A stretch of 64,000 nucleotides of DNA from the NCBI GenBank assembly GCA_030522415.1, contig CM060121.1:17163642-17227641 (forward strand). Reading direction: 5' to 3'. Positions 49,432 through 59,919 of this stretch are shown in pieces. Origin of the DNA: Channallabes apus. Taxonomy: Eukaryota; Chordata; Actinopteri; Siluriformes; Clariidae. The position numbers and the translations under genes were made by a program. Every line of letters starts with the position of its first letter. Within the stretch, counting starts at the first letter, position 1. Below the pieces are notes generated by a model. The model saw only the letters and a list, made by a program, of their open reading frames with translations. It did not search any database and was not told the DNA's origin.

Positions 49432-50891
49432 CCACCCGGGGGTGGATGAGATCCGCCCGGAGTTCCTCAAGGCTCTGGATGTTGTAGGGCTGTCATGGTT
49501 GACACGTCTCTGCAACATTGCATGGACATCGGGGACAGTGCCTCTGGACTGGCAAACTGGGGTGGTGGTCCCCCTCTTCAAGAAGGGGGACCGGAGAGTG
49601 TGTTCCAACTACAGAGGGATCACACTCCTCAGCCTCCCCGGGAAAGTATATTCAGGGGTCCTGGAAAGGACGGTCCGTCGGATAGTCGAACCTCGGATTC
49701 AGGAGGAGCAGTGTGGTTTTCGTCCAGGTCGCGGAACAGTGGACCAGCTCTACACCCTTAGCAGGGTCCTGGAGGGGGCATGGGAGTTTGCCCAACCAGT
49801 CTACATGTGCTTTGTGGACTTGGAGAAGGCATTCGACCGTGTCCCTCGGGGAGTCCTGTGGGGAGTCCTGTGGGGGGTACTCCGGGAGTATGGGATATCG
49901 GATTCCCTGTTAAGGGCTGTCCGGTCCCTGTACGACCGGTGTCGGAGCTTGGTCCGCATTGCCGGTAGTAAGTCGGACCTGTTTCCGGTGAGAGTAGGAC
50001 GCCGACAGGGCTGCCCTTTGTCACCGATCCTGTTCATAATTTTTATGGACAGGATTTCTAGGCGCAGCCAGGTCGTTGAGGGGGTACAGTTTGGTGGGCT
50101 CAGGATTGGGTCACTGCTTTTTGCAGCTCTCACTGGATCGGTTCGCAGCCGAGTGTGAAGCGGCTGGGATGAGAATCAGCACCTCCAAATCTGAGGCCAT
50201 GGTCCTCAGCCGGAAAAGGGTGGAGTGCCCTCTCAGGGTTGGGAGTGAGATCCTGCCCCAAGTGGAGGAGTTTAAGTATCTCGGGGTCTTGTTCACGAGT
50301 GAGGGTAAAATGGAGCGGGAGATCGACAGGCGGATCGGGGCAGCGTCTGCAGTGATGCGGGCTCTGTATCGGTCCGTCGTGGTGAAGAAGGAGCTGAGCC
50401 AACAGGCAAAGCTCTCAATTTACCGGTCGATCTACGTTCCTACCCTCACCTATGGCCATGAGTTGTGGGTAGTGACCGAAAGAACAAGATCGCGAATACA
50501 AGCGGCCGTAATGAGTTTCCTCCGCAGGGTGTCTGGGCTCTCCCTTAGAGATAGGGTGAGAAGCTCAGTCATCCGGGAGGGGCTCAGAGTAGAGCCGCTG
50601 CTCCTCCGCATCAAGAGGAGCCAGATGAGGTGGCTTGGGCATCTATTTAGGATGCCCCCTGGACGGCTCCCTTGTGAGGTGTTCCGGACACGCCCCACCG
50701 GAAAGAGACCCCGGGGAAGACCCAGGACACGCTGGAGGGACTATGTCTCTCGGCTGGCCTGGGAACGCCTTGGGATCCCCCCGGAAGAGCTGGAAGAAGT
50801 GGCCAGGGAGAGGGAAGTCTGGGCATCCCTGCTGAAGCTGCTGCCCCCGCGACCCGACCTCGGATAAGCGGAAGAAAATGGATGGATGGAT
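49432..50891 (+). mobile_element. Rex3-like (RTE-clade) LINE, 5' truncated
   Basis: A GC-rich block in an AT-rich setting, coding for the reverse transcriptase and C-terminal region of an RTE-type LINE, followed by a very short 3' end (GATAAGCGGAAGAAAATGG) and (GGAT)n at 50878-50891. Short GATG/GGAT tails are typical of Rex3. The bases GATATATT occur beside both ends (about 49408 and 50888), possibly the target duplication. The 5' half, with the endonuclease, is missing. Confidence 0.88.
49442..50867 (+). pseudogene. Rex3-like reverse transcriptase, broken
   Basis: The first part (49442 to about 50130) reads DEIRPEFLKALDVVG, SNYRGITLL, CGFRPGRGTVDQ, FVDLEKAFDRVPR (with the first catalytic aspartate) and GRRQGCPLSPILF. 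At LLFA it stops matching. The residues that should follow, including the two catalytic aspartates of the FADD box, have been deleted, and the frame shifts. The downstream part continues in the next frame from about LSLDRFAAECEAAGM to a TAA at 50865-50867, through EFKYLGVLFTSEG, YRSIYVPTLTYGHELW and RPRGRPRTRWRDYVSRLAW. A 15-bp tandem duplication (about 49850-49880) repeats GVLWG. The enzyme cannot be functional. Confidence 0.92.
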
Positions 50892-51054
50892 ATATTTAAA
50901 GTTTAATTACAAAATTTGGTAAAAGCATGATGTTAGTATACTTTTAATATATTAACTGATGGTACAATTTTTTGTTAGTATATTTGCAGTGTATTATCGA
51001 GGATTTCAATACATTTGTAATACACTAAAGTGTATTTTTTTTTCACTGGGGTCC

Positions 51055-52045
51055 AAAGCTGAGGAAACGGTTCACAAAAATGTAACATCAATTTTATGGA
51101 AGTGACTTGGGTATTTAAAAGTGACAAAGCACAGATTTCTGTAAGTCATCAGTCAATGCTAAGCATGATAGGAAATATTACAAATCTTTTTCATAATCTG
51201 AAAAAATCCAATCCAGTGAACACACCAAAATTATGAAAATGCAGGATCATGTTAGCCCATTCACAATTTTTTTTTTTTGCAAGCAGACAGAGGCGTAGTG
51301 CTATTTGTTTAAGTATCAGAGTCCACCTATGACGCAGGCATACACTGTGTGCACGCACACGTCCAAGCTGTGGCTCTTAGCCAGGTATCAGAGGGTGGCT
51401 GTTATAGCCATATATAACATCTCATATTCCTTTGATTGAGTGAGAAAGTTATTGAAGGTCCTGTAACACTAACACTATTTTTATTGCTGTTCCTGGGCCA
51501 CGCTGTACCCGTGCACACCAACTGCTTGTAGCCATTACCTTCCAAAGTTGGACATGGGCCTGATTTTATTATAAAGGATAAATAAAGGATGATGATAACA
51601 TTTGACTGATGGCAGGGGACAGACTAGGAAGGTTTCATACTCAGAATTACGAGATGGAAATTGGACATGGGGAGCAGGAGAAAAAGTGAATATACATTGT
51701 GAATATATAATGTACGGTTTTGCAGGCATATATCATTCTTCTGTTCTGTGTGAAATCATTAACATTAATTTATAACCAGTTTACACATCCCTAAGGGGAA
51801 ATGGGTTAGTCTTGACTGTTAATTGGGAGTGTGTAATGTCCTGATGCTGGTGAAATAATAATAAAAAAAAATAAGTTAGTGTGTGTGTGTAGGGGAATAA
51901 AGGGCATAAAGATAAAGGACAGAAATTTAAATTTTGTAATCAGGCCAATCAGTCCGAAAAAACTGACAGATACACTATGAGTATTTTAGTACCAAACTTA
52001 ATATAAACCAACTAAGTAGCAAATAATATGAACTATTTCATTTAA

Positions 52046-52091
<46 letters not shown>

Positions 52092-52322
52092 TATGCTCTA
52101 CTCATAAAAAAATTTCAAGGTCAAACAGTTTGTACAAATGTACTATAAAATGAGAAAACAATATACGAGGGTGGTGTTCAATTCAAATTTCTTGTGGACG
52201 AGTCCCTTATTTCTGTTGGCAACCATATTCGTCTCTGTCTGCCTTTTCATTTCTTTTACTTAACATTAGCTAGTAACACTGTTACTGAGACACCAGCAAT
52301 GTTTAAGGTGGAACGTTTTCTA
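51055..52322. other. Unique sequence with an (AAT)n tract
   Basis: An (AAT)n microsatellite lies at about 52046-52090. ATACGAGGGTGGTGTTCAATTC near 52163 looks like a mariner-type terminus, but no partner end is seen. No gene. Confidence 0.45.
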
Positions 52323-53274
52323 TGCATGAGTTGATGTTGATCCTTTTCATCCCTGCACTGGCTACCTGTTCAGTTTAGAATAAATTACAAAATAGTATTA
52401 CTTACATACAAGGCCTTAAATGGTTTAGCTCCCACATACCTAACCAGTCTTCTGATACGCTACAATCCACCACGCGCCTTAAGATCACAAAGCTCCGGAC
52501 TTCTGGTAGTTCCCAGAATTTCAAAATCTACAAAAGGGGGTAGGGCTTTTTCATATTTAGCTCCAAAGCTTTGGAATAGCCTTCCAGACAGTGTTCGGGG
52601 AGCAGACACGGTTTCTCAGTTCAAAAGTAGACTCAAGACGCATCTTTTTAATCTGGCATACACATAACTCATCCCAGTACTCATACTCCAGTACACCTAT
52701 ACCGAATGGCAACTACGCTAATTCTCCCCATCTGTTCTGTATTTCTCTACCCATCCCGAGGTATCGGGAGATTTTGCCAGCTTCAGTAGACAAAGGCCGA
52801 CCCTGCGAGGTTCCTGAGGCATCCAGAGAAGGACCAGCTCCAGCTGGATTCAGCTTTATGATGGTTGGAGCTACACATGCTGCTCCTGTGCTTCCAGTGA
52901 TCCAGACCTCATCTGCCCTCTGCACCTACTGACTCGTCCCTATGCTGAACTGGTCTTCATGTCAATTTAAATAATTTCTGTCATATTGAATTTTCACCTG
53001 CACAACACACAAGATGTTATATCATTTCTATCTGTTATCGCCCAAATGAGGATGGGTTGCCTGTTGAGTCTGGTTCCTCTCAAGGTTTCTTCCTAATGCC
53101 ATCTCAGGGAGTTTTTCCTTGCCACCGTCGCCGCCACCCTTGGCTTGCTCATCAGAGAAATTTCATTCATTCGTCTCATTATTATTATCTGCACATTTTT
53201 CTCACACATCCACACTTCCAATTATTTTCTTTTCTATAATTATTATTATTATTATTTATTTTTATTTTACTATT

Positions 53275-53305
<31 letters not shown>

Positions 53306-53401
53306 TTTGTTAAATTTCTTTAATTTTTGTGAAGCTGCTTTGAGACAATGACCATTGTTAAAAGCGCTATATAAATAAAATTGAATTGAATTGAATTGAA
53401 T
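52323..53401 (+). mobile_element. L2-like LINE, 3' end
   Basis: The last part of a non-LTR retrotransposon: an open C-terminal coding segment (52356-52667), then about 700 bases of 3' untranslated sequence ending AAAGCGCTATATAAATAAAATTGAATTGAATTGAATTGAA. A (TTGAA)n end is typical of fish L2-type LINEs. Everything upstream of the C-terminus is missing. Tails of the same kind occur at 44090-44193 (+) and 36208-36720 (-). AT simple repeats at 53231-53305 interrupt the tail. Confidence 0.8.
52356..52667 (+). pseudogene. L2-like LINE ORF2 C-terminus
   Basis: 103 codons with no stop: HWLPVQFRINYKI, then LTYKALNGLAPTYLTSLL, PPRALRSQSSGLLVVPRIS, FSYLAPKLWNSLPD and FKSRLKTHLFNLAYT, then TAA. This is the conserved region after the reverse transcriptase domain in L2/CR1-type LINE proteins. 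There is no start and no catalytic domain, so it is a fragment, although the reading frame itself is clean. Confidence 0.85.
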
Positions 53402-54744
53402 GTTGTGAATCAATCAACACACCTTAAATATTAATATGAGAGCACAGACCATTTAATTTGTTTAATTTGCCTGACATATGCTTTATGATGATTTAATGTT
53501 TAAGTGATTACAATATTTTTATGAATTTCAAATTATACAATTATGTGAGTCACCTGGGGAAGAAATTGGCAAAGCTCCGTTCCATTTGAACATTTTACAC
53601 TTAAACATGTAGGATGTTTACTGCACTGACAAAGAAATTTGTAATCGTCTGGACAGCTTTTAGTTTTTTTATATTATTATAAGTTACAAGCTTGTATTAT
53701 TTTGTTATGGCAGATAAAGCATGTTTGCACAGTTAAAAGTCTATTTATTTATTTTTTTTATTTAATAAACTTTATGCTTAAACCTTGACTAATAATCCCT
53801 ATTTCTTTGGGCTTTAGTCATTACCAAGTTACTCTTCAAGCTGGCAGCATTATTAAATTCTCATATCACCCAGCCCTAGACTTCCATTTTTCTAGTGCTC
53901 CTTTTTAAGCCATGTAACTTAACCATAGACATACTGTATCTCTGGTGCATTCTCCATTGTCTTGTGAGACTGAAATATGGTAATGACGATGATCCTCTTA
54001 CTTGGTGGAAACTGTACTGTTTCGGTTCGCCATCTGTCAGCTTTTTAACTTACCAGGAAACCAAAGTGCAGGCCTTGGGTGAATTTTCCAGTTCCTGCTT
54101 TCTGCCTAATGGAGCCATTATTACTTTTCTTTCCTTATTCAATCTAAAGAAGAAGTCAACTATTACAGTACCCAAAATACTTGTTGCCATTGTTTTATAC
54201 ACGGTGTCTGATTCATACAAAACATGTCTAACTCTGGCAGAAATAAGTTTAATGAAATGTTTACTGCATTCAGTAATGGTTATTCTACATCATTAAGACA
54301 TTACGTACATGCATTGATGGAAAAAATGAACAGAGATCATCGCTGCTTTGTTATTGCTTCTACTATGTCTGTGCTTCATTAAAAAAGATTTATTTCCATT
54401 TATCCTGACAACGAAGCACATTTGTCTCACGTGCACAGCTGAGAGAACACACATCTCAGTATTCACACAAGTGAACAGCACAGATGTTGAAAAGAGGTTT
54501 CCATGGAAACATTTAAGCAGTAACTTAAGATAAATGAATGAATAAATGAATGGAAGAATAAAAGAAGCGCCTACATTAAAAAAAGAAAGTAAGAGAGAAA
54601 AACAACTCCCACATGCGATTTGGCTGTCGGAGTCACGTAAAAAGCCTTAAAGAGTTGAGCTGAATCGTTCACAAACGACATGTAACTATTATGCAGACAA
54701 ATGCATGCACAGGCTTTCAGGATTTATTATTTAAAAGCAAGATA
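53402..54744. other. Unique non-coding sequence
   Basis: AT-rich. Frames of 133 codons (53895-54296) and less have no recognised motif. No gene supported. Confidence 0.45.
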
Positions 54745-55115
54745 TGAAGGACGTTCAAGTCAAAATAGGACATTTGATTGTGCAGAATAACAGAACACAG
54801 TTACTGTATGAGAGTAAATACCCCTTTATTTATCTACATAATCCTCTGCTACACCAATGCACTAATCCCAGCATTTCCCTAGTACTTGAATACCATCAAG
54901 GTAGAAAGTTTTCTCAGTATACTGGAGTCATGATCAGACTGCCTGCCTTAAATCTGATATGCTGGTCTCCTTAAATGGCTCATGTTGAAATCACTTGGAG
55001 CAAGGTCAGGACTGTACGGGGGATGTGGTAATAACTCCTAGCTGAGTTCCTGTAATGTACAAGTGGTGTTCATGAATGATTGTGTGTACAATTCCCACTG
55101 ACAGATGTGACATGT
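54745..55115 (-). mobile_element. Mariner-like transposase remnant, second copy
   Basis: On the minus strand IVHTIIHEHH (about 55070-55100) is followed across an internal join by a decayed SPDLAPCD-type block (about 54985-55020, with stops). After that comes a C-terminal mariner segment (KTFYLDGIQVL, then a WDKC-like and DYVDK end, about 54825-54915). The left edge, TGAAGGACGTTCAAGTC, may be a terminal repeat. The join between N-terminal and catalytic parts matches that of the relic at 11155-11545. Confidence 0.7.
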
Positions 55116-55808
55116 AATATTCATATGAACTACTTGTGATTATAAACAGCTGAGTGTCATTAATTAGTAATCAGGTAAATATGAGTATTGATGAGTGCTT
55201 AAATGGAGGTCGTGTGCTGAGATCATGGGAGCTGTAGTCAGCCAGTTTGGAAGCTTTTGGACTTCTGGGTATAACTTTCAAGAAAAATGTGCTCATTATT
55301 AATCCATTTTGAGCCATTAGTATTATGGCATCGTTCTGTGATCTATACCTAATAAACTGACAATATTCCAAAGTTGCAATTACAGCACTCAATAGCTGTA
55401 TTGAAACCATTCCTGAAAATGCCATTGCAGTGGATGTTTTACTATTAAGGAAGAATCAAAGGTTTGTTTTGAAGGCAGTTCCACTGCCAGCCTGCCTCTG
55501 AGCTATGAAGGCATTACTTTACTGGCATGTGTATCATAAATACTGCCCTTTAATATGACTTGCAGCTCTCTGCAGGGACACCATCCTTTTAAATCTGTGT
55601 GAAAACAATATACACAGTAGTTAGACAGTAAAGAGGATATACAGTGATGTTATAAATTCTTGGTATTGTGGTTATTGGGCTTTCTCATCATTTGAAGTTT
55701 ACAAATGGGATCTGGTGAGGCTACATTATCCCTACACATTTAAGCACACTATAACTATAAGCGCCAGCCTCAATATAATGTCTCAAAGTAATAGAGCAAA
55801 AGAAAACA
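55116..55808. other. Unique non-coding sequence
   Basis: No gene or repeat recognised. Confidence 0.45.
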
Positions 55809-56000
55809 TTTACATTTAGGCATTTGGCAGACGCTCTTATCCAGAGCGACTTACATTTTTATCTCATTACACGTCTGAGCAGTTTAGGGTTAAGGGCCTT
55901 GCTCAAGGGCTCAACAGTGGCAACTTGGTGGTTGTGGGGTTTGAACCTGGGATCTTCCGTACCGTAGTCCAATGCCTTAACCACTGAGCTACCCCTGGCC
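55809..56000 (-). mobile_element. tRNA-derived SINE (second family)
   Basis: Read on the minus strand: GGCCAGGGGTAGCTCAGTGG (box A region), GGTTCAAACCCCAC (box B), then CCACTGTTGAGCCCTTGAGC and the tail GTCGCTCTGGATAAGAGCGT, then CTGCCAAATGCCTAAATG. It belongs to the same family as 31017-31192 and is better preserved. It is a pol III SINE, not a tRNA gene, because the cloverleaf is imperfect and a SINE body follows. Confidence 0.88.
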
Positions 56001-56600
56001 TAAAAATTATATAGAAAACTATATAATATATAACTATATAATATATAACTATATAATAAGATAAAAAACTATATACAATTATTCTCTGAAATGTCTGGAA
56101 AACTGTAAACAAATAACACTTTATAACACAATAAATAAAAAATATATAAATGCCCTCATAGCAATACTTTAAACAGTACACACAGTACTCGTGGGCGCTG
56201 TGGTGTATATGACCTGTAGTCTACAAGAGTGTATCAATTACAGCAGAATGTATTGAACTGTATTCTTCCTCCAAACACACTGATTTTTAATTTTTTTTAA
56301 TAGATAAATGTATTAAACATTTTCTTGGTGGGGACAGTGAAAATGTAGTTTGTAATATGCTTTTAGTATTTAGAAGAAAATTACAAAGCTTCATTCGGCT
56401 CATCAGCAAAAATATGTACTGTATGAAAACTTAAAATTCATGCAGCATTTACTGTAAATTGATAATTAGAAGGAAAGTGCATGCACTTACTGTATATGAA
56501 CCGTTTTTCCCTGTGTCATGTAAAAGAAAAAAATCTATTAGCTTGGTGTCAAAATTAAACAATTTTGAGCTTTTAATAATAAGTTTATATCCTTATATTT
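56001..56600. other. AT-rich sequence with a short tandem repeat
   Basis: CTATATAATATATAA units are repeated at about 56012-56060. The rest is unique, with no gene. Confidence 0.5.
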
Positions 56601-56990
56601 CATAGAGACCCATTCAGCATAACACTGTCTCTGCGGACTAAGCAAGGGCATTGAATACATAGTTTGCCAAGGCTGGTGTGGAAGAACAGCCTGCCTACAG
56701 CCCTGACCCCACTGAACACCTCTGGGATGAACACCAGCTTTGCACTAGACCATTTTGTCAGGCAACAGTGCCCTACCTCAGTAATTGTCTTGTGGCTGAA
56801 TGAGCACAAATCACCATGGTCACACTCCAGATTCTGGTGGAAAGCCTTTTCAAAAGGTGTGGACTGAATTACAAGATCATGTTACAAAATTTAGGGACTA
56901 ACACCATAGTAATTCCTGATGTTTTAGAGAGGGGTGTCAGTGGTCAGACACCCAAAGAGATTTGGCCTTGTAGTCCGTCTATAAATTAAT
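56601..56990 (+). mobile_element. Tc1-like relic, C-terminal half
   Basis: A decayed transposase end: AGCCCTGACCCCACTGAACACCTCTGGGATGAA (56699-56731) reads SPDPTEHLWDE, the DD34E third-acid block. TGGCTGAATGAGCACAAATC and GTGGAAAGCCTTTTCAAAAG then follow the usual order. At the right, GTCAGACACCCAAAGAGATTTGGCC resembles a Tc1-like terminal repeat. The N-terminal and first two acid regions are gone. Confidence 0.75.
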
Positions 56991-57028
56991 ATAAAATTTG
57001 ACAAGAGTTTCTTTAAAGGTCCCATATT

Positions 57029-57398
57029 TGTCGTGAACTAACCCGAGGAGACCAGAAAGACTTAGCTTTAGCGGTTAGCCCTTGTAGCGTGAATGGTAAA
57101 CCCAAACGCGGATGGACACGAGCGGGCAGGATAATCACACGATTTGATATAAAAACTCTCACAATCAAGGAGCAAGAGAAAGACACAATCTAACCCGCGT
57201 CCTATAAATACACACTCAGTCTGAAAGTAAACTCAAGAAAGTGAGTACTCACGAGTCAACGAACAAATCCGAGGCAGCATGGGCAAAACTCAATGACAGA
57301 GCGATGTGCGGCGCCATCTTGTTTCCTTTTATGCTTTCAGGTTCGCGACCGTCTTACTTCCAGGTCCTAGTGCCGGTCACGGCTGAGTGCACATGACA
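57029..57398 (-). repeat. 3' LTR of the Gypsy element
   Basis: 370 bases. On the minus strand it starts TGTCATGTGCACTCAG directly after the polypurine tract and ends GGGTTAGTTCACGACA, giving TG...CA edges and short inverted ends (TGTCATG / CACGACA). It contains a possible TATA-type box (TTTATAGGACGCGGG, minus strand, about 57200-57212). Confidence 0.85.
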
Positions 57399-57406
57399 GT
57401 ACCCCC

Positions 57407-58873
57407 CTATCCAGGACCGGCTCCAGACGGTCCCAGGGTGGAGGATACCCGGTGACGGTAGTCCCTGATGAGCCCGGGGTCGAGGATGAAACGCGCTGGG
57501 ATCCAAGATCGTTCCTCAGGGCCATAGCCCTCCCAGTCAACCAGATACTGGGTGCACCTGCCCCGAGGACACGAGTCGAGGATCCGTCGCACGGTGTAGG
57601 CGGGACCGCCATCAATGAAATGGAGGGGAGGAGCAGGGGGGGTGGGTGGAATCATAGGTGAGGTGATGAATGGATTAGTCTGGGGGTGGTAGCCAGAAGA
57701 CAGACTGCAGGTTGAATTGATCAGACTGCAGAAAGCCCTCCAGAACCGGGCGGTGAACTGGGGACCTTTGTCCGAGACGATGTCCTTTGGGAACCCATCC
57801 AATCAGACTACATGTTCCAGTATCAGCTCGGCGGTGTTTTTTGCTGATGGAAGTCCGGCGAGGGCCACCAGGTGTACTGCCTTGGAGAACCGATCCACAA
57901 TGGTCAAGATGACGTCTTTCCCTTCTGAAGCCGGCAGGCCCGTGATGAACTCTAAGGCAATGTGTGTCCAGGGCCGTCGAGGAACGGGAAGGGGTTGGAG
58001 TTCTCCGGGTGTGCGTAGGTTTCGATCCTTTGCCCTGACACACACCGGGCACGCCTGAACGAACTTGATGATGTCCCTCCTCATCGTGGGCCACCAGAAT
58101 CCCCGTCTTATGAAGGTTGTAGTTTGTTGGGTTCCAGGGTGTCCAGCGACGGGCGAGGAGTGGCCCCATTGGAGGACTTCGGACCTTAGATGTCGTGGGA
58201 CATAGAGTCGTCCAGGCGGCACACCTGCCGGCGCGGTCTCTGCGGCCAGTGCCTGGCGAACCCTCATTTCGATGTCCCACCAGAGAGGTGCGATGATCTG
58301 AGTGGTGGGGATGACGAGCACAGGGTCCGCCCGGGGCATCTCATTTTCATGTTGACGAGACAGGGCGTCGGCCTTGGTGTTTTTTGACCCCGGGCAGTAC
58401 GACAGGTGGAAGTCATACTGTTCAAAGAATAAGGCCCACCGCGCCTGTCGTGGGATGAGCTGTTTGAGATTCTTGATGGTGAGAAGGTTTTGGTGGTCAG
58501 TCCAGACGATGAACGGCTCACTGGCGCCCTGGAGCCAGTGACGCCATTCCTCCAAGGCCTACTTTATGCCCAACAGTTCATGGTCCCCTACCCCGTATCG
58601 CTGTTGAGTGGGGTTAAATTTCTTGGAGAAGAAGCCACAAGGGTGTAGCTTCTGGTCTGGACCTCGCTGGGAGCCCACCTCCACAACGAATGGTTTGTTG
58701 GCATCTGGATGTAGGAGAATAGGTGCGGAGGTGAAGAGGTGGCAGAGTTTTTTGAAGGCTGAGATGGCGGCTGAGTTGAGTTGAAATGGATGAGTTGAGG
58801 GCCTGGTCAATGTAAGTAAGTGGTGCTGCAACTGTACTGTAGCCCCGGATAAAGCGACGATAGAAATTCGCAA
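57407..58873 (-). pseudogene. Gypsy RNase H-integrase-chromodomain region
   Basis: One frame from about 58873 to 57407 with two in-frame stops: TAG at 58559-58561, just after ELLGIK, and TGA at 57803-57805, just after ILEHVV. The RNase H part has FIVWTDHQNLLTI and SKNTKADALSR. The integrase zinc-binding part has WWPTMRRDI and CPVCVRAK. The integrase core reads HIALEFITGLP, where the catalytic first residue is normally aspartate (ALDF), so D has become E. The second acid is kept (VSDKGPQF). After SGYHPQTN there is a deletion: the third acid and much of the C-terminus are missing and the sequence jumps to the chromodomain ([24 protein letters not shown]). The enzyme is dead on several counts. 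Confidence 0.9.
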
Positions 58874-59319
58874 ACCCTAGAAACCGTTGAAGCTGCTTCA
58901 GTGTCCTGGGTAGGGGCCAGTGACGTACAACCTCCAGTTTCTGCGCGTCCATGGCCACACCCTTGGGCGAGATGACAAAACCCAGGAACGTGGTGGAGTG
59001 CTCGTGAAAAGCACATTTCTCTAGCTTACAGTAAATCTGGTGAGCGAGCAATCTCTTTAACACGGCCCTGACGTGTTGAACATGTTCTTCGGTGGTGTGT
59101 GAGTAGATTAAAATGTCATCCAGGTAAACGAACACCCATCGGCCTAGCATGTCCCTTAGAACGTCATTAATGAATTGTTGGAAGGCCGAGGGTGCGTTGC
59201 AGAGTCCAAAAGGTATGACCAGGCTCTCATAATGTCCGGTGGGTGTGATGAAGGCCGTCTTCCACTCATCGCCCTCTCTGATGCGCACCAAGTTGTAGGT
59301 GCTCCGGAGGTCCAACTTA
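58614..59319 (-). pseudogene. Gypsy reverse transcriptase, distal part
   Basis: It begins inside the MITE boundary at [19 protein letters not shown], the first catalytic aspartate block. It then has [17 protein letters not shown] and the polymerase active site [11 protein letters not shown] with both aspartates intact, then [10 protein letters not shown] and [13 protein letters not shown]. At about 58800-58815 a shift puts the following RNase H region in another frame. This part of the RT is the best preserved piece of the element. Confidence 0.93.
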
Positions 59320-59919
59320 TGGCGCTTTTCCACTGCATAGTACGGCATGACACGGTTCAGTTCAACTCACTTTTTTTCCACTGGGAACAGTACCTGGTAC
59401 CTGGTCCTTTTTTTAGTACCACCTCAGCCGAGGTTCCAAGCGCGCCGAACCGTTACCAAAACGTGACGTGTAAACTCTGCTGGTCACTGATTGGCCAGAG
59501 AAAATTTTCATTACTGCGTCACTGAACTTGCGACACAAGACACAACAGAACCGCTATATTTAGACCAGCCAGCGAAGGATCGGACGCACCTTTTTGTATT
59601 AACCAAAAATTTTCTTTGGCTGCCATCAGCCTCTTTTGAAACAAACTCCTTCGTCTCGCTGTTAAAAACATCCACATGCCGAGAATGAAGAACACCATGC
59701 CGTCGATATGCTCCATTGTTGTGTGTTTGTTTGTGGCGCGTTTACAATGATGTCACGGAAGTAGAGGCGCCGCAACTAAAAAGACACGTGAATAATCCCA
59801 CCCACTCTAAAGCGTTACTAAACTGCAGTGGAAGCACAAACCGAGCCAAACTGAGCCAAACCGAAGTGAGCTGTACTGAACCGTGCTGTGCCGTACTATG
59901 CAGTGGAAAAGAGGCATTA
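59317..59919. mobile_element. PIF/Harbinger-like MITE inserted in the Gypsy RT
   Basis: The body is 59320-59916 (597 bp). The ends TGGCGCTTTTCCACTGCATA, then GTACGGCA and, inverted, TGCCTCTTTTCCACTGCATA, then GTACGGCA match over 28 bases with two differences. A TTA duplication lies at 59317-59319 and 59917-59919, and joining the flanks restores the uninterrupted RT context. Three-base TWA duplications define PIF/Harbinger. No transposase is present. The 116- and 65-codon frames inside are chance. Confidence 0.92.

Larger units (their letters stand above)
49059..51054. mobile_element. MITE with AAGTATACTT-type repeats, split by a LINE
   Basis: The left end CCCCTAGTAAAAAAAAAGTA (from about 49061) and the right end, read inversely from about 51051, CCCCAGTGAAAAAAAAATAC are inverted repeats. 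Both arms are full of short words such as AAGTATACTT, TAAGTATA and AATACA. There is no coding capacity. A Rex3-like LINE occupies 49432-50891. Without the LINE the element would be about 0.55 kb. The superfamily is unclear, and no reliable target duplication could be read. Confidence 0.6.

Noticed and set aside
49758..50133. Overlapping 88- and 110-codon minus-strand frames
   Set aside because: Antisense of the GC-rich Rex3-like coding region.
52591..52932. 113-codon plus-strand frame
   Set aside because: Out of frame with the LINE C-terminus and running into its untranslated tail.
55930..56000. tRNA gene on the minus strand
   Set aside because: Good box A and box B, but followed by a SINE body and tail also seen at 31017-31192.
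57675..58280. 201-codon minus-strand frame
   Set aside because: Out-of-frame shadow of the Gypsy integrase; low complexity and no motif.
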